From Trebonia sp. (GTDB lineage: Bacteria; Actinomycetota; Actinomycetes; Streptosporangiales; Streptosporangiaceae): a stretch of DNA of 6,833 bases. Where the stretch lies: positions 1-6,833 of the forward strand of contig JASHPP010000426.1 in NCBI GenBank assembly GCA_030038035.1, given 5' to 3'. Shown here in pieces: positions 1 to 4,470 of the stretch (its first letter is position 1; each line of letters starts with the position of its first letter). The position numbers and the translations under genes were made by a program. A model generated the notes under the pieces. It made no database searches, was not told the DNA's origin, and saw only the letters and a program-made list of their open reading frames with translations.

Positions 1-1
1 C

Positions 2-436
2 CCGTTCGTCTCCGCCCAGAACCACTGGTCGCTGCTCGAGCGCGGCGCGGAAGCGGAGGTGCTCCCCGCGGCGCGCCACTTCGGGCTCGGCGTGCTGCCG
101 TTCTTCCCGCTGGCGAACGGGCTGCTCACCGGCAAGGTGCGGCGCGGCCAGGCGGTGCCCGCCGGCACCCGGCTCGCGGCCCGCGCTGGCTACGTCACCG
201 ACGACAAGCTCGCCAAGGTGGAGGCGCTCATCTCCTGGGGCGCCGAGCACGGCGTGAGCGTGCTCGAGATCGCTATCGGCGGGCTCGCCGCGCAGCCGGG
301 CTGCGCCTCGGTGATCGCCGGCGCGACGTCACCGGACCAGGTCAAGGCCAACGCGGCCGCGGGGGAGTGGGAGCCGACCGCGGCCGAGCTCGCGGAGATC
401 GACGCGATCGTCCCCCCGCCGGCGCAGGAAAGATAA
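2..436 (+). CDS. Aldo/keto reductase, C-terminal part (5' end outside window)
   Basis: This is an open frame running in from the left edge; 144 residues are visible and the TAA stop is at 434-436. It reads as the C-terminal part of an NAD(P)H-dependent aldo/keto reductase, a cytosolic TIM-barrel enzyme that reduces carbonyl groups. Family-typical blocks are SAQNHWSLLER (fragment residues 4-14), the barrel strand and loop PLANGLLTGK (about 36-45), and IAGATSPDQVKAN (about 105-117), which matches the cofactor-phosphate-binding segment near the C-terminus of the family. The catalytic Asp/Tyr/Lys/His residues lie upstream and are not visible, so activity cannot be judged. A full family member is usually about 300-330 residues, so slightly under half is present. 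An internal GTG at 59 is not a credible start, because conserved sequence continues upstream of it. The substrate is unknown. It converges on the protease gene. Confidence 0.93.
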   Translation, partial: PFVSAQNHWSLLERGAEAEVLPAARHFGLGVLPFFPLANGLLTGKVRRGQAVPAGTRLAARAGYVTDDKLAKVEALISWGAEHGVSVLEIAIGGLAAQPGCASVIAGATSPDQVKANAAAGEWEPTAAELAEIDAIVPPPAQER

Positions 437-494
437 CAGGCCCACTATCCCGAACGGTCCCGGCCGTCTCTCCAGCCCCCGCCGGTCCGCGGCT

Positions 495-523
495 GGTGCG
501 GCGGCGCTCAGCCGCCCGCCACC
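495..523 (-). terminator. GC-rich hairpin spanning the protease stop codon
   Basis: On the minus strand, 523-511 pairs with 505-495: 11 base pairs in blocks of 4, 3 and 4, with two single-G bulges. The five-base loop (506-510) contains the protease TGA stop. There is no U-tract on either side. It lies between convergent genes and could stop transcription from either direction. It could also be chance, since its 5' arm is protease-coding GC-rich sequence. Confidence 0.3.
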
Positions 524-1350
524 GCGGTCTCGTACAGGGCCGCCACCGCCGTCCCGAACACCGCGGAGTACGACACCGACGGCGTCAGCCCGCCCTGTTC
601 GTAGCCGCCGATCACGCCGATCACGACGCCCTGGCCTGTCGTCGCGGACAGGTCGGTGAGGAACGGGCCGCCGCTGGTCCCGTCGGTGTAGCCGCCGCAG
701 TCGAACTGGAGCTGGGTGGGGCTGAAGCTCGTCGTCGAGTTCACGCACCACACCGGCTCGTTCGCGCCGTCCGGGTAGCCGATCACCTGGACGAGCGTGC
801 TGGCCTGCGGGCTGGTGCCGAGCTGTTCGGCGCCGGTGACGTCCTCGATGGGGACGCCGTCCCCGGCCGGGGACAGCCGCAGGAAGGCGACGTCGTCGTT
901 CGGGTTCTGGGAGGACTGCCAGGCCTGATCGGTGTAGATGCGGGTGACCTGCCAGATCCCGTACGGGGCCTTGCCGTCGGCATAGCCGGGGACGAACGCG
1001 ATCTGCTCCGTCCTGCCGGTCACGCAGTGGGCCGCGGTGACGGCGAGGTCGCCGGCCGGGCTGTCCACGACGCTCGCCGTGCAGAAGTGACTGCCAAGCC
1101 GGCCGGAGCCGTACGTGAACAGCGCGCCGACGGCGGCCACCCCGCCGAAGGCCTGACCCGTAAGCGACGTTCCTGTCATCCGGTCCGGAGGCCCGATCCG
1201 TTCCGCGAGGCGCGAGGCGCCGCCGTCAGCCGGGACCCCTATCACCACGGCGAACACGGCGACGGTGGAGAGGGCGGCGGCAACGCTGAGCCGCTTGCGC
1301 TGGGCAAGCGCGCGGCTGGCGCGGATGGCGCGGCGCAGCGGAGACCTCAT
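508..1350 (-). CDS. Secreted or membrane-anchored trypsin-like serine protease (S1/PA clan)
   Basis: A 280-residue chymotrypsin-fold serine endopeptidase. The catalytic triad is visible: His108 in TAAHC, Asp153 in NDDVAFLRL, and Ser226 in GTSGGPF. The usual GDSGGP is GTSGGP here, a variant also seen in bacterial PA-clan proteases. Cys90 and Cys109 flank the active-site His as in the canonical disulfide; Cys202 and Cys218 may form a second. The N-terminus is strongly basic (residues 1-20) and followed by a hydrophobic stretch (about 21-41), which indicates a signal peptide or a single membrane anchor, so the catalytic domain acts outside the cytoplasm. I chose ATG 1348-1350 because GGAGGTG sits at ideal distance upstream and the signal-like segment follows directly; the frame stays open to 1452, but the extension looks non-coding. 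There is no long propeptide of the alpha-lytic/streptogrisin type. The substrate is unknown. Confidence 0.9.
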   Translation of the reverse strand: MRSPLRRAIRASRALAQRKRLSVAAALSTVAVFAVVIGVPADGGASRLAERIGPPDRMTGTSLTGQAFGGVAAVGALFTYGSGRLGSHFCTASVVDSPAGDLAVTAAHCVTGRTEQIAFVPGYADGKAPYGIWQVTRIYTDQAWQSSQNPNDDVAFLRLSPAGDGVPIEDVTGAEQLGTSPQASTLVQVIGYPDGANEPVWCVNSTTSFSPTQLQFDCGGYTDGTSGGPFLTDLSATTGQGVVIGVIGGYEQGGLTPSVSYSAVFGTAVAALYETAVAGG

Positions 1351-1448
1351 CCACCCACCTCCATGCACCGCCCCACGCCGACGGCGAGCGCCGGGTTTAT
1401 CCACATTCGACCCTAAAATCGGGCAATGTCGGCAAACGACCAGAACTT

Positions 1449-1473
1449 GCATCGGCTGTTGCCATGCCGATGC
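1449..1473. repeat. 8-bp perfect inverted repeat upstream of the protease
   Basis: GCATCGGC (1449-1456) and GCCGATGC (1466-1473) are perfect complements separated by nine bases. The site lies about 100 bases upstream of the protease start. The geometry would suit a dimeric regulator or a small hairpin in the leader RNA. The identity of any binder is unknown. Confidence 0.45.
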
Positions 1474-1511
1474 TCAATTGTGATCTATCGATCGATGTCA
1501 CGCTAGGGCCT

Positions 1512-1532
1512 GATCCTTAGAAGATCCTTAGA
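1512..1532. repeat. Two-copy direct repeat with 11-bp period upstream of the protease
   Basis: GATCCTTAGA occurs at 1512-1521 and again at 1523-1532, so the copies are phased by 11 bp, about one helical turn. Direct repeats with this phasing are used by some actinomycete activators (PhoP and SARP-type regulators), but the sequence here does not match a consensus I know. It is about 160 bases upstream of the protease start. Confidence 0.45.
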
Positions 1533-1710
1533 TTTCGCTGGACGCTGACGTCCGCCAGCCGGGGAGCGAACGGGACCCGCAGCGTGTTACAGGAGGCGGA
1601 TGCGCCTGGTGAGCAGTGAGGCGAGGTGTTCGTGAGCGCCGCTGGGCAGCCCTGGGCACGTGGCCGGCCGCCCGCTCCGCGCTGCTCGGGCGCCGCTGGA
1701 CAGACGCGAC

Positions 1711-1751
1711 GGTCCGTTCGGGCGAATCATGACTTTCATCCCGAACGGACC
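1711..1751 (-). terminator. 12-bp perfect hairpin after the zinc-knuckle gene
   Basis: GGTCCGTTCGGG (1711-1722) and CCCGAACGGACC (1740-1751) are perfect 12-bp complements around a 17-base loop. The structure begins eight bases after the stop codon of the minus-strand gene ending at 1760, the usual place for a terminator. There is no U-run, so it would be the U-less hairpin type often proposed for high-GC actinomycetes. An alternative is a protein-binding dyad. Confidence 0.55.
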
Positions 1752-1759
1752 GCGGCGAC

Positions 1760-1963
1760 TCACCGGATGAACAGCCTGACGCCGAGCCGGTCCTTGCGTC
1801 CGCTGCCGCCGCACTTGCGGCACTTGCGGTCCGCGTAGGTGTACACGCTGCCTGTGTGCTTGCCGCCGCCATTGCAGACGCGGCACTTGGTGAACGGGTG
1901 GATGCGCAGCGAGACGTAGTACCCGGCTGCGGCGACGATGACGATGAGGATGAGCACTGCCAT
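1760..1963 (-). CDS. Small membrane protein with two DnaJ-type CxxCxGxG zinc-knuckle motifs
   Basis: A 67-residue protein. Residues 2-15 form a strongly hydrophobic helix (AVLILIVIVAAAGYY), enough for one N-terminal membrane anchor. The rest is a basic domain with two CxxCxGxG motifs, CRVCNGGG (27-34) and CRKCGGSG (48-55), the signature of the DnaJ/Hsp40 cysteine-rich domain. Full DnaJ carries four such motifs binding two zinc ions; two motifs give four cysteines, enough for one zinc site. There is no J domain. I chose ATG 1961-1963 because it starts directly before the helix and has GGGAG nine bases upstream; the frame stays open to 2014. A perfect hairpin follows the stop. A role in redox sensing, protein folding or binding at the membrane is only inference. 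No partner gene is adjacent, and I know of no assigned function for such short proteins. Confidence 0.8.
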   Translation of the reverse strand: MAVLILIVIVAAAGYYVSLRIHPFTKCRVCNGGGKHTGSVYTYADRKCRKCGGSGRKDRLGVRLFIR

Positions 1964-2131
1964 GTGAAACTGCTCCCGCCGTGGGCGCGAGGGACGCGCG
2001 TGACGGAAAATCACGCCCCGTTAGCGTGGCGGCGCGCTGCGTTCGTGCGGACAGGCGCGCAGGACCGCCGTGTGCCGGGCGTGGCCAGGTCCGCTGCCGC
2101 TTGCCCCTGGGCCGCCCCCGGATTCCTGGGT

Positions 2132-2155
2132 CGCCAGCGACGCAGGTCGCTGGCG
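2132..2155 (-). terminator. 10-bp perfect hairpin with a 4-base loop
   Basis: CGCCAGCGAC (2132-2141) and GTCGCTGGCG (2146-2155) are perfect complements around the loop GCAG, a very stable RNA stem. It lies about 200 bases after the permease stop and about 170 bases before the zinc-knuckle start, both on the minus strand. It could end the permease transcript or be a leader structure of the downstream gene. There is no U-tract. Confidence 0.45.
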
Positions 2156-2202
2156 TGTATACGGCGAGAATAGACGAATGTAATTGCCTATGTAGGCTAT
2201 TT

Positions 2203-2232
2203 ATCGATATGCCGGGCATGTCGCGCACGCAA
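2203..2232 (-). promoter_or_regulatory. Possible minus-strand promoter in the AT-rich block
   Basis: On the minus strand TTGCGT (complement of 2227-2232) is followed after 17 bases by TATCGA (complement of 2204-2209), a loose match to -35 and -10 elements in an AT-rich setting. It would drive the zinc-knuckle gene through a leader of roughly 240 bases that includes the hairpin 2132-2155. This rests on pattern only and is weak, because the -10 lacks the usual final T. Confidence 0.2.
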
Positions 2233-2348
2233 AAATTAAATCAGCCGTAACAATGGGCAATTCCCGCCAATTAAGCAACTGCGCTGTAGTTTTCGCGGCG
2301 GCGGGAAGGCCGGCGGCGAGGCGGCGGCGGATGAACCGTGCCAGCCTC

Positions 2349-2366
2349 CCGCCTACCGGTAGGCGG
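2349..2366. repeat. 18-bp perfect palindrome at the permease stop codon
   Basis: CCGCCTACCGGTAGGCGG reads the same on both strands and contains the permease TAG stop (complement of 2353-2355). As RNA it could fold into a 7-bp stem with a CCGG loop; as DNA it could be a protein site. It may assist termination of the permease transcript. Confidence 0.45.
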
Positions 2367-3120
2367 CGACGCCCAGCCTGACCGCGAGCGCGAGCCCGCA
2401 CGCCGCGATGAAGACCCGCAGCCCCCGTACCGGCAGCCGCCGGACCAGGCGCGGCCCGGTGAGCCCGCCGATGAGGAAGCCCGCGGCCAGCGGCGAGACG
2501 AACGCCCAGTGCACGGGCGCGAATGCGGCGAACATGATCGCCGCCACGCCGTTGGCCGCGCCGGTGATCGCGTTCTTGACCGCGTTCACCCGGACGAGAG
2601 ACTCGCTGATCATCGTGCACAGCATGGCGAGCAGCAGGACACCGCCCGCAGCGCCGAAGTAGCCGATGTACATCGCCACCGCGAACACTCCCGCCAGGCG
2701 GCGCCCGGACCGTTCGGCGCCCGGCCGCGGCGCCAGCCCCCTGATCATCGGCTGGGCGAGCAGCACGAGCGAGGAGCCGCCGATCAGCACGGGAACCACG
2801 ACGCCGAAGGCGCCGGCCGGCGCGAGCAGCAGGACGCCGGCCCCGGCCGCCCCGCCGAGCGCCGTGATCGCGGCGAGCCGCAGCGTCCGGCCGCGCTGGC
2901 CGGTGAGTTCCGGCCGGGATCCCAGCACCGACCCGGCGCCGGTGAGCACGAGCGACACCGTGTTGGTCACGTTGGCCGACAGCGGCGGCAGGCCGAGCGC
3001 GAGCAGCACGGGGTAGGAGACGACGCTGGCGACGCTCGCCACCGTGCTGGCCACGCCGCCGCCAATGCCCGCCGCGAGCAGCACAACTGCTTGGTAGACG
3101 GTCATATATGGGTCAATCAT
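2353..3120 (-). CDS. TauE/SafE (TSUP, DUF81) family membrane permease
   Basis: A 255-residue, very hydrophobic protein, the normal length for the family, with about eight predicted membrane helices. It shows the family's internal duplication: an N-terminal half containing AGIGGGVASTVASVASVVSY and PLSANVTNT (about 17-54), and a C-terminal half containing YIGYFGAAGG, RVNAVKN and GAAN (about 151-190), joined by a polar arginine-rich loop (about 128-141). Members export or import small anions, mostly sulfur-containing organic acids such as sulfite or sulfoacetate; the substrate cannot be told here. Two in-frame ATGs, 3118-3120 and 3103-3105, are possible starts. Neither has a clear ribosome-binding site; the second begins nearer the first helix. 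No sulfur-metabolism gene is adjacent, so a sulfite role would be a guess. It appears to be transcribed alone. Confidence 0.9.
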   Translation of the reverse strand: MIDPYMTVYQAVVLLAAGIGGGVASTVASVASVVSYPVLLALGLPPLSANVTNTVSLVLTGAGSVLGSRPELTGQRGRTLRLAAITALGGAAGAGVLLLAPAGAFGVVVPVLIGGSSLVLLAQPMIRGLAPRPGAERSGRRLAGVFAVAMYIGYFGAAGGVLLLAMLCTMISESLVRVNAVKNAITGAANGVAAIMFAAFAPVHWAFVSPLAAGFLIGGLTGPRLVRRLPVRGLRVFIAACGLALAVRLGVAAYR

Positions 3121-3195
3121 CAGCCGGCTGGCGGATGCCGCCTAGCCGCTGACGCTGTGAGCTTGATCGCACGAGGTGGGTGGCCGACGGCAGGA

Positions 3196-3225
3196 GGTCC
3201 GCAGCGTCTCGGCGCGCTGCGGACC
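3196..3225 (-). terminator. 11-bp perfect hairpin after the 65-residue gene
   Basis: GGTCCGCAGCG (3196-3206) and CGCTGCGGACC (3215-3225) are perfect 11-bp complements around an eight-base loop. The hairpin begins 35 bases after the stop of the minus-strand gene ending at 3260, and ahead of the permease gene. There is no U-tract. It is the best terminator candidate between those two genes. Confidence 0.5.
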
Positions 3226-3259
3226 CCGCCGCGGGGAGCAGTGGCGGCCGTCGATGCGG

Positions 3260-3457
3260 TCAGGCGGGAACCCGGTGGCGCAGCCACACGGGCAGCCGTG
3301 GCACGCGGAGCGGCTGGCGGGCCGGCCCGGACGGGACGGCCGTGGTTGCCGCCTTGCGGGCCGCGCGAGCCTGCCTGGCCAGGCGCTGCCGGTCCGCTTC
3401 GGCGATCCGGCTGGCCTGCCGTTCGGCGGTGAGCTGGCTCATCAGGGTGGGATGCAT
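3260..3457 (-). CDS. Small basic helical protein of unknown function
   Basis: A 65-residue protein, MHPTLMSQLTAERQ at the start, rich in Ala, Arg and Gln. Residues 4-38 are predicted to form one long amphipathic, charged helix (ERQASRIAEADRQRLARQAR and following), then a proline/arginine-rich tail ending in WLRHRVPA. By my count about 89% of its codons end in G or C, which fits a real gene and favours it over the overlapping plus-strand frames. I chose ATG 3455-3457; a TTG nine bases upstream sits too close to the AGAAGGCGAG ribosome-binding-site-like sequence, which serves the ATG better. I recall short actinomycete proteins that begin similarly, but no function. There is no membrane segment and no cysteine. 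DNA or RNA binding is possible from the charge but unsupported. Confidence 0.65.
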   Translation of the reverse strand: MHPTLMSQLTAERQASRIAEADRQRLARQARAARKAATTAVPSGPARQPLRVPRLPVWLRHRVPA

Positions 3458-3552
3458 CGGTATCAACTCGCCTTCTGGTTCGTGGTGCTCGTCGCTTCCG
3501 ACAAGCGGCGGAGCTGCGGAACAGCTGCCGGCGGGTGACGATCGCTCAGGCC

Positions 3553-3722
3553 CCGAACGGGCATTGCGGCGTCACCTGCATGGGATGACCAGATTGGGCG
3601 GGTTTTTTACCTGCGTTCCCCGTACATCTAGGAACACGGACGGGACCAGGCGGCCGGTTCACGGGTCAGCAAAAATTTTTCCGCCATTTGTCAGTTGACC
3701 GCCCGGGCGCAATGCCGTTCGG
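3553..3722. repeat. Dispersed inverted repeat, CCGAACGG(G)CATTGCG word
   Basis: CCGAACGGGCATTGCG at 3553-3568 recurs on the opposite strand at 3708-3722 as CGCAATGCCGTTCGG, differing by one G. About 140 bases lie between them, and these include the T6 run and the AAAAATTTTT palindrome. They could be paired operator sites, ends of a decayed element, or a long-range RNA pairing. Confidence 0.4.
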
Positions 3723-3888
3723 CCCAAGTCGATCTTGGCGGCCCGGCTGGTCCGGTCACCGGGAGCTGGAACCGGACATCAATGCGACCCGGACGAGCGG
3801 TTGCCCTGCCGGTGCCGGTGCTCGCAGGCCCGTTTCGCGTGATTTGTCCCAACCTGCACTTGAGACTTCCGCGCCCGGGCCATGATCT

Positions 3889-3944
3889 CGAAGACTTTTT
3901 TATACTTACAGCTGCAAAATCTCTACACGTTAAAAAAGTCTTCG
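3889..3944. repeat. Perfect 14-bp AT-rich inverted repeat with a 28-base spacer
   Basis: CGAAGACTTTTTTA (3889-3902) and TAAAAAAGTCTTCG (3931-3944) are perfect complements. One mismatch further out, ATC (3885-3887) and GAT (3946-3948) pair again. The 56-base block is strikingly AT-rich against its surroundings. The T-run is inside the stem and no U-tract follows on either strand, so it is not a canonical intrinsic terminator. I see no obvious target-site duplication flanking it. Confidence 0.75.
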
Positions 3945-4113
3945 CGATAATTGGCGCGCCGCGCTGCGGACCGTGGCACTCGCCGCACTCCGGTTCGCCA
4001 GCGCATCACGGTCATCAGTGGCTAAGCGCCAGCGGCCCGGGCGTGTCGCCGACCAGCGCTCGCCCAGCCTTACCCCGAATACCTGAGCCAAATGACGCCG
4101 AGACGGCCGCGTT

Positions 4114-4461
4114 CTAGGCCGGGCGGTCCCTTTTCGGGAGCTTGCGCAGCACGGCCGCGTAGGAGGCGTCGATCGCCTCCATGATCTCGTCGTCGGGGAT
4201 GGAGCCGCCGATCCGCAGGCTGTTCCAGCCGGACCGGCCGATATAGGCCATCACGGCGGCGTCGCGGGGGTAGCGCAGCAGCCACTCGTCGGCGACGTCG
4301 CGGCTGGCGCCGCACTTCAGGCCCACGCTGAGCGGTTCGCCTGAGCCGAGAAACGCGAAGATCTTCTGGCCGACCTTGGTGACGACGTCACCCTCCCAGG
4401 GCCGGTCCTGCCACGCACCGGGCTTGGACAGGCAGTACGCGAGCAGCTCGTCGGCGGTCAT
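4114..4461 (-). CDS. MmcQ/YjbR family protein (DUF419)
   Basis: A 115-residue protein matching the usual length of the family (about 115-125). Recognisable family blocks are the N-terminal KPGAWQDRPWEGDVVTKVGQKIFAFLG (residues 13-39, given as landmarks: the KPGA, PWEG and GQKIFA elements), then SVGLKC (45-50), IGRSGWNSLRI (74-84) and a C-terminal helix with IPDDEIMEAIDASY (88-101). The fold is CyaY-like; the family is often annotated as DNA-binding, but no target or pathway is established. The ATG at 4459-4461 lies only nine bases after the stop of the upstream HEAGH gene and lacks a clear ribosome-binding site, which points to translational coupling in an operon. The TAG stop is at 4114-4116. 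It is the last gene of the cluster; I see no strong hairpin right after it. Confidence 0.88.
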   Translation of the reverse strand: MTADELLAYCLSKPGAWQDRPWEGDVVTKVGQKIFAFLGSGEPLSVGLKCGASRDVADEWLLRYPRDAAVMAYIGRSGWNSLRIGGSIPDDEIMEAIDASYAAVLRKLPKRDRPA

Positions 4462-4470
4462 GCGGTCATG

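Larger units (their letters stand above)
1351..1759. other. 409-base intergenic region upstream of the protease
   Basis: No convincing gene is seen here. The frames that cross it are arginine/alanine/serine-rich shadows of neighbouring coding sequence. The protease-proximal half (about 1390-1540) is less GC-rich and carries the protease ribosome-binding site (1356-1362), a consensus-like DnaA box (TTATCCACA, 1397-1405), an 8-bp inverted repeat (1449-1473), the palindrome ATCGATCGAT (1487-1496) and a tandem direct repeat (1512-1532). The far half holds the hairpin at 1711-1751. I could not pick a -35/-10 pair with good spacing for the protease. Confidence 0.6.
1964..2352. other. 389-base intergenic region between zinc-knuckle and permease genes
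   Basis: No gene is supported. On the minus strand just upstream of the zinc-knuckle gene there is a ribosome-binding site (GGGAG) and a small stem, CACGC (2024-2028 on the complement) with GCGTG, followed by ATTTT. Further upstream lie the perfect hairpin 2132-2155 and an AT-rich block (about 2156-2290). Arginine-rich open frames on both strands are shadows. Confidence 0.6.
3458..4113. other. 656-base region without a supported gene
   Basis: This is the largest gap in the window. Plus-strand frames here (for example 3695-4117, TTG start) cross AT-rich repeats, have mixed third positions and no recognisable family, so I do not call them. The region holds a 7-bp stem GGTGACG/CGTCACC (3534-3540 with 3570-3576), a T6 run (3602-3607), the palindrome AAAAATTTTT (3671-3680), two inverted copies of a CCGAACGG(G)CATTGCG word, the 14-bp AT-rich dyad (3889-3944), and a 7-bp inverted repeat GACCGTG/CACGGTC (3969-3975, 4007-4013). 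It contains the presumed promoter of the 65-residue gene and the 3' end of the three-gene cluster transcript. A regulatory RNA is possible but not shown. Confidence 0.55.

Noticed and set aside
1351..1452. Upstream extension of the protease to an ATG at 1452
   Set aside because: The ATG at 1350 has a strong GGAGGTG site and is directly followed by a signal-like N-terminus; the extension lacks such a site and includes intergenic-looking sequence.
1600..1635. Eleven-codon plus-strand reading frame ending in Arg-Cys-Ser after AGGAGG, resembling a cysteine leader peptide
   Set aside because: The ribosome-binding site is too close to the ATG, and no plus-strand gene follows for it to control.
1587..2228. 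213-codon minus-strand frame overlapping the zinc-knuckle gene in another frame
   Set aside because: It has arginine/histidine-rich composition with no domain, while the overlapping frame has a membrane helix, four motif cysteines and a ribosome-binding site.
2338..3432. 364-codon plus-strand frame opposite the permease
   Set aside because: It is the antisense shadow of the TauE/SafE permease and the 65-residue gene, and its product is low-complexity and hydrophilic.
3534..3607. Stem GGTGACG/CGTCACC followed by a T6 run as a plus-strand intrinsic terminator
   Set aside because: About 25 bases separate the stem from the T-run, and no plus-strand gene lies upstream that would need terminating.
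3889..3944. AT-rich dyad as insertion-sequence ends
   Set aside because: The spacer is only 28 bases, there is no transposase nearby, and I see no flanking direct duplication; a decayed remnant remains possible but unsupported.
3695..4117. 140-codon plus-strand frame with TTG start crossing the AT-rich dyad
   Set aside because: It has no family resemblance and mixed third positions, and its middle is encoded by the inverted repeat; it overlaps the 3' end of a well-supported minus-strand gene.
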